Notes: a model not told the origin generated them from the letters alone. DNA of 64,000 nucleotides from Celeribacter sp. HF31 (GCF_011806455.1 NZ_JAATOT010000008.1:168683-232682), one strand, 5' to 3'. Counted from the first letter of the stretch, positions 27,890-37,684 are shown. Program-made: numbers and translations.

Positions 27890-28633
27890 ATGAGCGACAT
27901 GAGTCCAGCCACACCCGATGAGGTCATTTCCGGCGGACCAACCCATGTCGCGATGATCATGGATGGCAACGGTCGCTGGGCGCAGTCGCGGGGCAAACCG
28001 CGGCTGTTCGGCCATCACGCAGGCGCCAAGAGGGTCAAGGAGATCGTCCGGGCCTGTCCCGATCTGGGCGTCAAATACCTGACGATCTTTGCCTTTTCGA
28101 CCGAGAACTGGAAACGCACCCAGACCGAGGTCTCCGGCCTCATGAGCCTGTTTCGCCGCTACATCCAGAACGAGATGAAGGGCCTCGTGGCCGAGGGCGT
28201 CCGTGTGCGCTTCATCGGCGACCGGGTGCGGCTCGACAAGAAACTGATCGCTTTGATGGACGATCTCGAAGAGGTCACGCAAGAGAACACCAAGGTGCAT
28301 CTGACCATCGCGATCAACTATGGTGGGCGCGATGAGGTGTCGCGGGCTGTGAAAGATCTGGCCTGTGACGTGGCGCGCGGTGAATTGGACCCGGAGACGG
28401 TCGATGAGACCACGCTCACGCGCTACCTCGACACCAAAGTGTTGCCGGACCCCGATCTGGTGATCCGCACCTCGGGCGAGGCGCGGATTTCGAACTTTCT
28501 TTTGTGGCAATCCGCCTATGCCGAATATGAATTCATCGACACGCTCTGGCCGGATTTCACCGCAGAGGTCTTTGCCCAATGCGTGTCCCGCTACGCCGGG
28601 CGCGACCGTCGGTTTGGCGGGGTGAAAAAGTGA
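27890..28633 (+). CDS. uppS: Isoprenyl transferase (undecaprenyl diphosphate synthase)
   Basis: A 247-residue cis-prenyltransferase with the signature HVAMIMDGNGRWA (catalytic Asp25), the FAFSTENWKR block and the C-terminal DLVIRTSGEARISNFLLWQ and AEYEFIDTLWPDF motifs. It builds the C55 lipid carrier for peptidoglycan and other glycans at the membrane. ATG 27890 follows an AGAGG site. The stop overlaps a GTG start for cdsA. Confidence 0.95.
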   Translation: MSDMSPATPDEVISGGPTHVAMIMDGNGRWAQSRGKPRLFGHHAGAKRVKEIVRACPDLGVKYLTIFAFSTENWKRTQTEVSGLMSLFRRYIQNEMKGLVAEGVRVRFIGDRVRLDKKLIALMDDLEEVTQENTKVHLTIAINYGGRDEVSRAVKDLACDVARGELDPETVDETTLTRYLDTKVLPDPDLVIRTSGEARISNFLLWQSAYAEYEFIDTLWPDFTAEVFAQCVSRYAGRDRRFGGVKK

Positions 28634-29322
28634 CTTCCAAGACGTCTAGAAACGGCAAATGGCGCGATCTGATGCCGCGACTTCTGTCGGCTGTCGTCAT
28701 GGTGGCGGTGGGGCTTGGCGCCGTGCTGTCCTCGCATCTTGCGTTCACGGCTTTGGTCGTCGTGGTCGGCTGTGTCGGGCTTTGGGAGCTGTGGCGCATG
28801 CGTCAGGTGAAACTGGCCGCTTCGGGCCTGAACACCGCAGACAGCCTCAACCTCGCTGCCTATCTCGCTGTTCTGGTGCTGGGCTGTCTCGGCCTCATCA
28901 CGCTCTCGGCCGAAGGCGGCCGCGCGCTTTTGCTTTACGTCATCGGCCTTGTGGTGGTCACCGACAGTATGGGCTATCTGGTCGGCAAAACCTTGGGCGG
29001 ACCGAAATTCTGGGCGCGGATCAGCCCGAACAAGACATGGTCCGGCGTCTTGGGCGGCTGGATCGGGGCAGGGGTCTTGGCCTATTTCTGCCACCCCTTC
29101 ATGCCCGAGGGCTTCGTGCGCCTGTGGTTCTTTGTGACCTCCTCGATGGTGCTGTCTTTCGCCTCGCAACTGGGCGATATGGCGGAAAGCGGCCTCAAGC
29201 GCCGGATGGGGGTCAAGGACAGCTCCAACATCATCCCCGGCCACGGCGGTGTGCTTGACCGGTTTGACGCGCTCTTGGCCTTGGGCGCGCTGGCCTATGT
29301 GCTCAATGTGATTTTCGGCTGA
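28630..29322 (+). CDS. cdsA: Phosphatidate cytidylyltransferase
   Basis: About 230 residues and seven or eight hydrophobic segments. The CdsA signature is present near the end: SQLGDMAESGLKRRMGVKD followed by the GHGGVLDRFD motif, with SPNKTWSG earlier. It makes CDP-diacylglycerol for phospholipid synthesis in the inner membrane. I take the GTG at 28630, which overlaps the uppS stop (GTGA); an ATG at 28672 is an alternative that would remove 14 residues before the first helix. Confidence 0.93.
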   Translation: MTSKTSRNGKWRDLMPRLLSAVVMVAVGLGAVLSSHLAFTALVVVVGCVGLWELWRMRQVKLAASGLNTADSLNLAAYLAVLVLGCLGLITLSAEGGRALLLYVIGLVVVTDSMGYLVGKTLGGPKFWARISPNKTWSGVLGGWIGAGVLAYFCHPFMPEGFVRLWFFVTSSMVLSFASQLGDMAESGLKRRMGVKDSSNIIPGHGGVLDRFDALLALGALAYVLNVIFG

Positions 29323-29329
29323 GGCAGAT

Positions 29330-30514
29330 ATGCGACGCATTTCCATTTTCGGCGCGACGGGCTCTATCGGGCAATCGACCATCGACCTCATTCGCCGGGA
29401 TCGCGACGCTTACGACGTGATCGCCCTTACAGGCGGCGGCAATATCGATTTGCTGGCGAAAGATGCCATCGACCTCGGCGCAAAAGTGGCCGTCACCGCC
29501 TATGAGGATCGCCTCGCGGATCTCAAATCCGCGCTGTCCGGCACCGGCATTCAGGCCGCCGCAGGCGAACACGCTCTCATTGAGGCGGCGGATCGCGAGG
29601 CGGATTGGATCATGTCGGCCATCGTCGGCTCGGCAGGTCTTGCGCCGGGGCTTCATGCGTTGCGTCACGGCACCACGCTGGCGCTCGCGAATAAGGAGAG
29701 CCTCGTCACCGCCGGGCCGCTTTTGATGCAATCCGCCCAAAGCCATGGCGCGCGGGTTCTGCCCGTCGACAGCGAACATTCCGCCGTTTTCCAAGGCCTC
29801 GTGGGCGAGGATCAAACGGAGGTCGAACGCGTCATCATCACCGCCTCCGGCGGGCCGTTCCGCGACTGGTCACTGGACCAGTTGGAAGGCGCGACATTGG
29901 CGCAGGCCTGTAAGCATCCGTCTTGGGACATGGGTCAGCGGATCACGATTGATTCCGCCTCGATGTTCAACAAGGCGCTCGAAATCATTGAGACCAAAGA
30001 ATATTTCGGATTTTCTCCCCATCAGATCGAAGTTCTGGTCCACCCCGGTTCCTACGTCCACGCGCTTGTGGGCTTTCGCGACGGGGCGCTCATGGCCCAT
30101 CTCGGCGCGCCGGATATGCGTCACGCCATCGGCTATGCGCTGCACTGGCCCGAGCGGCGCGATTTGCCGGTCGAAAGGTTGGACCTCGCAAAAGTCGGCC
30201 AGCTTCGGTTCGAGGCGCCCGATGAGGTCCGTTTCCCGCCGCTGCGCCTCGCGCGTGAGGTGATGGAGATGGGCGGACTGGCAGGTAGCGTGTTCAATGC
30301 CGCGAAAGAGGCCGCTTTGGACCTTTTCATCGCCCAAAAGATCGGGTTTCTCGACATGGCGCGCCTCACCGAAGAGGTGCTCAATCAGATGTCAACGGAT
30401 GTGAGCCAGCCCAAGACCAACATGAGCTTTGACACGGTGCTCGCAGCCGATAAAGAAGCGCGGGCGCGTGTGATGGCGCTGCAACCCAATAAGGACGATC
30501 TCGAATGGATGTAA
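29330..30514 (+). CDS. dxr: 1-deoxy-D-xylulose 5-phosphate reductoisomerase
   Basis: A 394-residue protein with the NADPH motif GATGSIGQST (residues 8-17) and the substrate/metal motifs ALANKESLV, PVDSEHSA and MGQRITIDSASMFNK. It makes MEP, the first committed step of the non-mevalonate isoprenoid pathway, and so feeds uppS two genes upstream. Its end overlaps the rseP start by ten bases. Confidence 0.96.
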   Translation: MRRISIFGATGSIGQSTIDLIRRDRDAYDVIALTGGGNIDLLAKDAIDLGAKVAVTAYEDRLADLKSALSGTGIQAAAGEHALIEAADREADWIMSAIVGSAGLAPGLHALRHGTTLALANKESLVTAGPLLMQSAQSHGARVLPVDSEHSAVFQGLVGEDQTEVERVIITASGGPFRDWSLDQLEGATLAQACKHPSWDMGQRITIDSASMFNKALEIIETKEYFGFSPHQIEVLVHPGSYVHALVGFRDGALMAHLGAPDMRHAIGYALHWPERRDLPVERLDLAKVGQLRFEAPDEVRFPPLRLAREVMEMGGLAGSVFNAAKEAALDLFIAQKIGFLDMARLTEEVLNQMSTDVSQPKTNMSFDTVLAADKEARARVMALQPNKDDLEWM

Positions 30515-31863
30515 CCAGCCTTCTCAGCAGCCTTGGCGGTACGGCCTTTACGCTGGTGTTTTTCATTGTCGCCCTGTCGATCATCGTCACGGTGCATGAA
30601 TATGGTCATTACATCGTCGGGCGCTGGTCGGGTATCCGGGCGGATGTCTTTTCTCTGGGTTTCGGCAAACCGCTCTGGCAGCGCACCGACAAACGCGGCA
30701 CGGTCTGGCAGATTGCGGCGCTGCCTTTCGGCGGCTACGTGAAATTCGCAGGCGATGCGAACGCGGCGTCCGCGCCAGATGCGCACGCCGTCGAGGGCAT
30801 GAGCCCTGAGGAGGCCCGCCACACCATGCCGGGCGCGCCCTTGTGGGCGCGGACCGCGACGGTGGCCGCCGGTCCGATCTTCAATTTCATCTTTTCGTTC
30901 ATCGTCTTCACGATCTTTGTGCTGATCGCGGGCAAGGCCGCGGAGACCCTGGTGGTCGATGAGGTCGCGCCCGTGCCCTATGAAATCGGTCTGATGCCGG
31001 GCGACGAAATCACCGCCATCGCGGGGCAGGAGGTGCCGGAACCGGGCGCGCTTTTGGGCTTTTTGCAAGAGCTGCCGCGTGAAGGTGCCGTGCCCTACAC
31101 CGTCAACCGCGATGGTCAGGAGCTGACCGTGACGGGCCCCTATCCCTATCCGGTGATCGTCGCGGGCGTGTCGCCGAAATCCGCCGCGCGCGACGCGGGC
31201 ATCAAAACCGGCGACGTGATCACCCAGATCGACGGCGCGCCGATCAATACGTTCTGGGACCTTCAGGACTATGTCACCAGCCACGACGGCGCGCCGATGA
31301 CGCTGACCGTCTGGCGGCCCAATGGCGAGACCTCTGCGGAAGGGGGCGAGACCTTTGAGACCACCTTGGAGCCGCGTCGCCGCGATCTACCGGCGGATGA
31401 CGGCGGGTTTGAGACCCGTTGGCTGATCGGCATCACTGGCGGGCTGTTGTTCTCTGTCGGCACCGAACCGGTTGGCATCGGCGCTGCGCTTTTGGCGGGC
31501 ATCCAAGGCGTGTGGCAGATCATCACCATGTCGCTCTCGGGCATGGCGCATATGATCACCGGCGCCATTTCCGCCTGTAATCTCTCTGGCCCCGTGGGCA
31601 TAGCCGAGGTGGTGTCGACCTCGGCCTCGGACGGGGTGGCGAGTTTCCTGTCTACCGTGGCGCTTCTCTCCACCGCGATTGGCCTTATGAACCTCTTCCC
31701 GATCCCGGTGCTGGATGGTGGGCATCTGGTGTTCTACGCCTATGAGGCGGTGCGCGGCAAACCTCTGCCGGATCGTGCGGTGAATGTGATGATGACCGTC
31801 GGTTTGGCCGTGATCCTGGGCTTTATGGTGCTGGGACTGGGCTCGGATCTGTTCTGTAAATAA
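30505..31863 (+). CDS. rseP: Site-2 protease RseP
   Basis: A 452-residue intramembrane metalloprotease. The zinc motif HEYGH is at 31-35 in the first transmembrane helix, PDZ-type regions fill the periplasmic loop (GVSPKSAARDAGIKTGDVIT), and the third catalytic segment is NLFPIPVLDGGHL. It cleaves anti-sigma factors and signal-peptide remnants in the inner membrane. Position between dxr and bamA is the standard envelope gene order. Confidence 0.94.
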   Translation: MDVTSLLSSLGGTAFTLVFFIVALSIIVTVHEYGHYIVGRWSGIRADVFSLGFGKPLWQRTDKRGTVWQIAALPFGGYVKFAGDANAASAPDAHAVEGMSPEEARHTMPGAPLWARTATVAAGPIFNFIFSFIVFTIFVLIAGKAAETLVVDEVAPVPYEIGLMPGDEITAIAGQEVPEPGALLGFLQELPREGAVPYTVNRDGQELTVTGPYPYPVIVAGVSPKSAARDAGIKTGDVITQIDGAPINTFWDLQDYVTSHDGAPMTLTVWRPNGETSAEGGETFETTLEPRRRDLPADDGGFETRWLIGITGGLLFSVGTEPVGIGAALLAGIQGVWQIITMSLSGMAHMITGAISACNLSGPVGIAEVVSTSASDGVASFLSTVALLSTAIGLMNLFPIPVLDGGHLVFYAYEAVRGKPLPDRAVNVMMTVGLAVILGFMVLGLGSDLFCK

Positions 31864-32046
31864 TCGTCACAGGATCTTCGGGACTGTTGCCCAAACGGCT
31901 GCGTATTTTTCCGGAAATGCGCCGCTGTCGTCCAAATCTCGCCACAATCAGAGCGTATCTCCTGACCCCAGAGCGGTCGGCTTTTGCGGACCGCAGAGGG
32001 TATGTGTGGCAGGGCAAACCTGCCGATGACTGAGGAGGGCCTCGAG

Positions 32047-32178
32047 ATGACCGCAATCCGTGCTGGATACCAAAGCCTGTCGCAATTGGCCGATCTCAAC
32101 TGGGATCGTCTGCTCTATGCCGCAACCATCGTGGTCGCGCTGGTCGCCGGGTCGTTTTTCGGGCACCTGATCCTCTAA
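32047..32178 (+). CDS. 43-residue single-pass membrane protein
   Basis: A short gene whose product has a hydrophilic start (MTAIRAGYQSLSQLADLNWD) and one C-terminal transmembrane helix (LLYAATIVVALVAGSFFGHL). ATG 32047 is preceded by a strong GAGGAGG site eight bases upstream; the frame is open further upstream, but without a ribosome site. It sits between rseP and bamA. No family is recognised; the ribosome site and helix argue for a real gene. Confidence 0.6.
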   Translation: MTAIRAGYQSLSQLADLNWDRLLYAATIVVALVAGSFFGHLIL

Positions 32179-32296
32179 GGGCACATGCGCCTGACCCCTC
32201 TCGCATCACGGCGTGAACGCCGAAAGAAGGCGAGGAAAAAAGGCGCAAAAAAGGTGAGGGCGGAAATCCGCTAAACAGAATCGAAACGCTACAAGT

Positions 32297-32323
32297 AGGG
32301 CTTTCGCTTTCGGCGAAGGCCCT
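32297..32323. other. Strong stem-loop upstream of bamA
   Basis: AGGGCTTTCGC pairs over 11 positions (one G-U) with GCGAAGGCCCT around TTTCG. No T tract follows on the plus strand, so it may be an RNA-processing or stability element rather than a simple terminator. Confidence 0.5.
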
Positions 32324-32361
32324 TATGCTGTGTCTCAAAGCCGTTTTATGGTGGATCGCTT

Positions 32362-32390
32362 TTGACAAGGGGCGGTATTGCCGTTACTCA
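32362..32390 (+). promoter_or_regulatory. Candidate promoter for bamA
   Basis: TTGACA (32362-32367), 17 bases, then TACTCA. The -35 is perfect, the -10 only fair. It lies 36 bases before the bamA ATG. Confidence 0.4.
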
Positions 32391-32425
32391 GCTAGAAAGT
32401 TGTGGGGAATTTCGAGAAAGCTGCC

Positions 32426-34780
32426 ATGTTGCCATTGAATCACCGTTCGATCCGCGTGAAACCACGTTTCGTAGCACGTGCCTTTGCGCTGTCTTTTGCG
32501 GCTTTCGCAGTCACATCCGTCTCTTATACCGCGTTTCCGGCGCCGGCTGAGGCACAGTCCTTCAATTTCACCAATGTGGTGGTCGAAGGCGCGCAGCGGG
32601 TGTCCGCAGGCACGATCCTGTCTTACGCGGGAATCACGCGCGGCCAGACGGTGTCTGGCGGCGAGTTGAACGACGCCTATCAAAAGGTTCTGGGCTCCGG
32701 CCTGTTCGAAACCGTCGAATTCATCCCGCGCGGCAACACGCTTGTGATCAAAGTCGCCGAATTCCCGGTCGTGTCGCGCATCGCCATCGAAGGCAACCGC
32801 AAGGTCAGTGACGACGCCCTGATGCCGGCGCTCACCACCAAGGTGCGCCAGGTCTATTCCCCCTCTGACGCCGAGGCCGACGCCGCCACGCTCACGCAGA
32901 TTTACGAGAGCAAGGGGCAGTTGGTCGCCACTGTGACGCCGAAGATCATCCGCCGCTCCGACAACCGCGTCGATGTGGTGTTCGAGGTGACCGAGGGCAA
33001 AGGCGTCGAGATCGAGCGTCTCAGCTTTGTCGGCAACCGCGAGTTCTCGGATTCGCGCCTGCGCCGGGTGCTTGAGACCAAACAGGCGGGCGCGTTGCGC
33101 TTTATCATCGGGCGCGACACCTACACCGAGGATCGCCTCCAGTTCGACAAACGCGTGTTGACGGATTTCTACACCTCGCGCGGCTATATCGATTTTCAGG
33201 TGCTCAACGTCGCCGCCGAGTTTTCGCGTGAGCGCAACGCCTACTTCCTGACCTTCAACGTGCGTGAAGGCCAGAAATACGATTTCGGCAAGATCTCCAT
33301 CTCCTCCGAGATGGCGGGCGTTGATGCCGCCGAGTTCACCAAAGTCACAAATATCCGCGCTGGCCAGACCTATTCGCCGCTGGCGGTGGACAATATGATC
33401 GACCGGATCGAGACGCTGGCGCTGAAAAAGGGCATTGATTTCCTGCGCGCGGAACCCCGCGTGACACGTGACCCCCGCACGCAGACACTCGATGTCGATT
33501 TCGTACTGGTCCGCGGGCCGCGCATCTTTGTCGAACGCATCGACATTGAAGGCAACGCCACGACGCTTGACCGCGTGGTGCGTCAGAAATTCAAAACCGT
33601 CGAAGGCGACCCGTTCAACCCGCGCGAGATTCGCGCCGCCGCCGACCGCATCCGGGCGCTCGGGTTCTTCTCGAACGCCGATGTGAACACGCGTCAGGGC
33701 TCTGCCGCCGATCAGATGATCGTCGATGTGAATGTCACCGAAAAGCCGACCGGCTCTTTCACCTTTGGCGGCAACTATTCCGTGTCCGAAGGCATCAACC
33801 TGATCGCCTCCTTCAGCGAGTCGAACTTCCTCGGCCGTGGCCAGAAACTGTCCTTCAGCCTGACGACGGATGTCGAAGAGGGCAGCCTGTCCTTCAACTT
33901 CGTCGAACCGGCTTTCCTGGGGCGTGATGTCGCCTTCGGGCTTGGGGCCGGGATCGGGACGTCGCAGCCGTCTTATGCCGAACACCAGTTGCGCCGCGCC
34001 TTTATTTCGCCACGCCTGACCTTCCCGGTGTCGGAAAACGGCTCTCTGACCGTCAACTATCGTGCCGATCTGGCGGAAGTGGTCGAGGACAGCGATTATA
34101 CCGATGCTGGAAACAGTTATCCGCAACAAATTCAGGATGACATTGATGCAGGCCGTCTCAACACCCAGAGCCTTGGCTATTCCTACAGCTATGACACCCG
34201 ACGCAGCGGTTTGAACCCGAACGCGGGCATGCTGTTCCGCTTCGGGCAGGATTTCGCGGGTCTCATCGGCGGCGATTCCGATTACATCAAGACCTCTGCC
34301 GAGCTGACCGGCGAGATGAAGGTTTGGAACGAAGAGGTGACCTTGCGCGCCACCGTCGAAGGCGGTGTGATCGACGCCGATGGCGACAGCCGCGTGTCCG
34401 AGCGCTATTTCAACAGCACCTCGATCATGCGCGGCTTTGAACCCGGCGGCATCGGGCCGCGGTCCGAGACCAACGATCTCGCGCTTGGCGGCAATATGTA
34501 TGCCGTGGCCCGTCTTGAGGCGAATTTCCCGCTGGGCCTGCCCGAAGAATACGGTCTCTCCGGCGGTCTGTTCTTTGACTATGGCTCGGTCTGGGGGCTC
34601 GATGACACGACGGATATCATCGCGGGCTCGGACGATCCGAATTGGCGCTCCGTGATCGGGGCCTCGGTGTTCTGGACCACGCCCCTGGGGCCGCTGCGCT
34701 TCAACTTCACCAAAGCGCTCGACAAAGAAGACTACGACAAGGAACAGACCTTCGATCTGACCATTTCGTCGAGCTTCTAA
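32426..34780 (+). CDS. bamA: Outer membrane protein assembly factor BamA
   Basis: A 784-residue protein: signal peptide ending AEAQS, five POTRA domains (about 45-430), and a 16-strand Omp85 barrel to the C terminus. The chain ends in a Phe-terminated beta-signal (FDLTISSSF). POTRA glycine-rich motifs (VVVEGAQRVSAGTI, IAIEGNRKVSDDAL, LSFVGNREFSDSRL) and the barrel RGF motif (SIMRGFEPGGIG) are visible. It inserts beta-barrel proteins into the outer membrane. ATG 32426 has GAGAAAG upstream. Confidence 0.97.
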   Translation: MLPLNHRSIRVKPRFVARAFALSFAAFAVTSVSYTAFPAPAEAQSFNFTNVVVEGAQRVSAGTILSYAGITRGQTVSGGELNDAYQKVLGSGLFETVEFIPRGNTLVIKVAEFPVVSRIAIEGNRKVSDDALMPALTTKVRQVYSPSDAEADAATLTQIYESKGQLVATVTPKIIRRSDNRVDVVFEVTEGKGVEIERLSFVGNREFSDSRLRRVLETKQAGALRFIIGRDTYTEDRLQFDKRVLTDFYTSRGYIDFQVLNVAAEFSRERNAYFLTFNVREGQKYDFGKISISSEMAGVDAAEFTKVTNIRAGQTYSPLAVDNMIDRIETLALKKGIDFLRAEPRVTRDPRTQTLDVDFVLVRGPRIFVERIDIEGNATTLDRVVRQKFKTVEGDPFNPREIRAAADRIRALGFFSNADVNTRQGSAADQMIVDVNVTEKPTGSFTFGGNYSVSEGINLIASFSESNFLGRGQKLSFSLTTDVEEGSLSFNFVEPAFLGRDVAFGLGAGIGTSQPSYAEHQLRRAFISPRLTFPVSENGSLTVNYRADLAEVVEDSDYTDAGNSYPQQIQDDIDAGRLNTQSLGYSYSYDTRRSGLNPNAGMLFRFGQDFAGLIGGDSDYIKTSAELTGEMKVWNEEVTLRATVEGGVIDADGDSRVSERYFNSTSIMRGFEPGGIGPRSETNDLALGGNMYAVARLEANFPLGLPEEYGLSGGLFFDYGSVWGLDDTTDIIAGSDDPNWRSVIGASVFWTTPLGPLRFNFTKALDKEDYDKEQTFDLTISSSF

Positions 34781-34781
34781 G

Positions 34782-35453
34782 ATGTTGCTTTTGCGTCCCC
34801 TTTGGCTGGCAGGCCTGTTCAGCCTTTCTGCGACAGGCCTGTTGGCGCAAGAGGCGCCTATGGCCCAGACGGCGCCGCAAGACACGGGGTCCGCCGCGCA
34901 GATGGGGCAACGTCCTTCCGAGGCCAAGCTGGTGTTTCCGGTGCTGGTGTTCGACCGCGCCCGTGTGGTGAAGCAAAGCCAGGCCGGCGCAGCCCTTGAG
35001 GCCCGGATGGCGGAGGCCCGCGAGGCACTTCTGGCTGAAAACGACCAGATCTACGCTGATCTCGAAGCCGAGGAGCAAGAAATCTCCGACGCGAAATCGA
35101 CCATGGCCGAGGCTGAGTTTCGCGCCCGCGCCCAGGCCTTTGATGAAAAAGTGACCCAGGTCCGCCAGCGTCAGGACGAGAAAGCGCGCGACATTCAGAC
35201 GCTTTATGACGAGGGGTTGGCTGAGATTGATCAGCAGATGAATACCGTTTTGACCCAGATCGCCCGCGATCTCGGCGCCGTCGTGGTGTTCGAACGCAAT
35301 CAGGTCTATCTGATGAATGGCGCGATCGATATTTCGCGGATCGCCATCGAGAAACTCGATGACCGAGAGGGGGCGCAGGCGCGCGAACAAGGCAGCGAGA
35401 CAGCCTCGCCAACGGACGCAGAACAACAAGAGACACCGCCAGCGCAAGACTAA
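34782..35453 (+). CDS. OmpH/Skp-family periplasmic chaperone
   Basis: A 223-residue exported protein starting one base after the bamA stop. After the signal peptide and a Gln/Ala-rich spacer comes the Skp core: VLVFDRARVVKQSQAGAA, then a long charged coiled coil (residues about 75-150), then a short beta region (VVVFERNQVYLMNGAIDIS). The tail after residue 195 is low-complexity and polar. Skp holds unfolded outer-membrane proteins on the way to BamA. Confidence 0.88.
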   Translation: MLLLRPLWLAGLFSLSATGLLAQEAPMAQTAPQDTGSAAQMGQRPSEAKLVFPVLVFDRARVVKQSQAGAALEARMAEAREALLAENDQIYADLEAEEQEISDAKSTMAEAEFRARAQAFDEKVTQVRQRQDEKARDIQTLYDEGLAEIDQQMNTVLTQIARDLGAVVVFERNQVYLMNGAIDISRIAIEKLDDREGAQAREQGSETASPTDAEQQETPPAQD

Positions 35454-35604
35454 GGTGATGCGCCATTGCCTTGTCACCTCGAGCGGTGATTGATAGGAAG
35501 GTGGCCAGAGATTTTGCGCCTCATGTGGGGCATTGGATCGTATGGGCGCCGAAGGGCCCCATCGACCACAATATAAAGAAGACCAAAAGGCCCAGGGACA
35601 AGAT

Positions 35605-36072
35605 ATGACCGAGACCACCAAACCGACTGTCGCCGACATCGACCTGATCCAGCGCATCCTGCCGCATCGTTATCCGTTCCTCTTGGTGGACCGCGTGGTG
35701 GACATCGTCTGCCCCGAAAGCTGCACCGGGATCAAGAATGTGACCTATAACGAGCCGCATTTTCAGGGCCATTTCCCGGGTGAGCCGGTGATGCCCGGCG
35801 TGACCATCGTCGAAGCCATGGCGCAGACGGCGGCGGTCATGGTCGGCGTCCACATGGACCTGGCGGATAAGGAATTCAACGTCTATTTCATGAACATCGA
35901 CGGCGTGAAATTCCGCCGCAAAGTGGTGCCCGGCGATCAATTGAAAATGCATGTCACGGTGAAGCGTGGCGGTGGCAAGGTCTGGAAATTCGACGGTCGT
36001 GCTGAGGTCGATGGCGAATTGGCCTGTCAGGCCGAATTCACCGCGATGATGGACCTGACACCCCGGTCCTAA
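35605..36072 (+). CDS. fabZ: 3-hydroxyacyl-ACP dehydratase FabZ
   Basis: A 155-residue hot-dog-fold protein with [13 protein letters not shown] near the start, and catalytic His in [11 protein letters not shown] and Glu in IVEAMAQ. It dehydrates 3-hydroxyacyl-ACP, competing with LpxA for the same substrate pool, which explains its place in the lpx cluster. ATG 35605 has AGGGACA upstream. Confidence 0.96.
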   Translation: MTETTKPTVADIDLIQRILPHRYPFLLVDRVVDIVCPESCTGIKNVTYNEPHFQGHFPGEPVMPGVTIVEAMAQTAAVMVGVHMDLADKEFNVYFMNIDGVKFRRKVVPGDQLKMHVTVKRGGGKVWKFDGRAEVDGELACQAEFTAMMDLTPRS

Positions 36073-36096
36073 CACCGAACTCCTGAGGGAAAAGAC

Positions 36097-36897
36097 ATGA
36101 GCACGATTGACTCGAGCGCCAAAATTCATCCCTCCGCAGTGATAGAAGAGGGTGCCGTCATTGGCGCGGGTTGTGAGATTGGCCCGTTCTGCCTTGTCGG
36201 CCCGAAGGTGCGTCTTGCGGATCGTGTGACGCTCAAATCCCATGTTGTTGTCACCGGCGTGACCGAGATCGGCGAAGACACGGTTGTGTTCCAATTCGCT
36301 TCCATCGGGGAGATTCCGCAGGATCTCAAGTTCAAGGGCGAAGAGACCAAGCTGATCATCGGCAAGCGCAACCGCATCCGCGAGTACGTTACGATGAACA
36401 CCGGCACCGAAGGGGGCGGCGGGGTGACGCGCGTGGGCGATGACGGGCTGTTCATGTCGTCTTGTCACGTGGCGCATGACGCGCAGATTGGGGATCGGGT
36501 GATTTTGGTCAATTCGGTGGCTGTCGCCGGCCATTGCCACATCGAGGACGACGTGATCATCGGCGGGCTTTCGGGCATTCACCAATGGGTGCGGATCGGG
36601 CAGGGCGCCATCGTGGGCGCTTTGTCCATGGTCACCGCAGATGTCTTGCCGCATGCTTTGGTGCAGGGGCCGCGCGCGGAATTGGACGGTCTCAACCTCG
36701 TGGGCCTCAAACGCAAAGGCGTCGCCCGCGACGACATCAACCAGCTCCGCGCTGCGTTCCAGATGCTCAAACAGGGCGAGGGCGCCTTCAAGGATCGTGC
36801 CGAGCGCCTCAAGGACGATTTCAACAGCGATTACGTCGCCCGCATGGTCGAATTCGTCATGGGCGACAGCGACCGCGGCTTTCTGACCCCGAAATAG
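36097..36897 (+). CDS. lpxA: UDP-N-acetylglucosamine acyltransferase LpxA
   Basis: A 266-residue trimeric left-handed beta-helix enzyme with hexapeptide repeats from residue 8, the catalytic histidine in CHVAHDAQIG, and a C-terminal helical domain. It adds the first 3-hydroxyacyl chain to UDP-GlcNAc, the first step of lipid A synthesis. A GGGAAAAG ribosome site precedes ATG 36097. Length is normal. Confidence 0.96.
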   Translation: MSTIDSSAKIHPSAVIEEGAVIGAGCEIGPFCLVGPKVRLADRVTLKSHVVVTGVTEIGEDTVVFQFASIGEIPQDLKFKGEETKLIIGKRNRIREYVTMNTGTEGGGGVTRVGDDGLFMSSCHVAHDAQIGDRVILVNSVAVAGHCHIEDDVIIGGLSGIHQWVRIGQGAIVGALSMVTADVLPHALVQGPRAELDGLNLVGLKRKGVARDDINQLRAAFQMLKQGEGAFKDRAERLKDDFNSDYVARMVEFVMGDSDRGFLTPK

Positions 36898-36901
36898 CGC
36901 C

Positions 36902-37684
36902 ATGACCCGGACCGCGATCATCGCCGGATCGGGCGCGCTGCCCCGGCTTTTGGCGGAGGCGCTCAACGATCCAGTCTATGTCACCTTTGACGACACGCCG
37001 GTGCCGGGCGGGCTGACGCATGTTCCTGCGCGGATCGAGAAACTTGGGCGGCTGTTCAAGGAGTTGAAATCCCACGACGTCGGTGCGGTCAGTTTTGCGG
37101 GCGCGATGAGCCGCCCGAAAGTGAACCCCGTTTTGATGGACCGCCACGCCCTGCGCCTCGCGATGGCGCTCAAGAAAGGCGATGATGGGTTGCTGCGTGA
37201 GGTTTTGGCGCTCTTCGAGGATCAGAGTTTTCTCATTCGCGGTGCCACCGAAATTCGCCCCGATCTGGTGCTTGAGCCCGGCACGCTTTGGGGCCGCAAA
37301 CCGACGCGTGAAGACCTGGACGATGCGGCGCGCGCGCAAGCCGTGCTGGACGCTTTGGGACCGCTGGACGTGGGCCAAGGCGCGGTCTGTGCGGGCGGGC
37401 AGGTGTTGGGCATCGAGACGCTTCAGGGCACGGATGCCATGCTGGGTTTTGTCAAAGCCACGCCCGAGCGTCTGCGCCGCGCCAAGGGCGTCTTTGTCAA
37501 AGCGCCCAAGCCCGGACAAGACATGCGCATCGACGTGCCGACCATCGGTATGGCCACAATCGAGGCGGTGATCACCGCGGGTCTTGGCGGGCTGGTGATC
37601 CCGGCGGGCGAGGTGATCGTGCTGGATCGTGCCGCCGTGGAAGCGCGCATCAAGGAGGCAGGTCTCTTCCTGAAAGCGCAATGA
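36902..37684 (+). CDS. lpxI: UDP-2,3-diacylglucosamine pyrophosphatase LpxI
   Basis: A 260-residue DUF1009 protein beginning TAIIAGSGALPRLLAEAL, with the conserved VSFAGAMSRP block, the ATEIRPDLVLEPGTL block and a C-terminal DVPTIGMATIEA motif. LpxI replaces LpxH in alphaproteobacteria and makes lipid X by attack on the alpha phosphorus. It overlaps lpxB by four bases, so both are made together. Confidence 0.93.
   Translation: MTRTAIIAGSGALPRLLAEALNDPVYVTFDDTPVPGGLTHVPARIEKLGRLFKELKSHDVGAVSFAGAMSRPKVNPVLMDRHALRLAMALKKGDDGLLREVLALFEDQSFLIRGATEIRPDLVLEPGTLWGRKPTREDLDDAARAQAVLDALGPLDVGQGAVCAGGQVLGIETLQGTDAMLGFVKATPERLRRAKGVFVKAPKPGQDMRIDVPTIGMATIEAVITAGLGGLVIPAGEVIVLDRAAVEARIKEAGLFLKAQ

Noticed and set aside
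26369..28579. Long minus-strand open frame opposite frr and uppS
   Set aside because: Antisense of well-supported genes in GC-rich DNA; no protein-like features.
32384..34927. Very long minus-strand open frame opposite bamA
   Set aside because: It mirrors bamA codons; the plus-strand protein has all BamA features, and the antisense product is His/Arg/Asp-rich without any motif.
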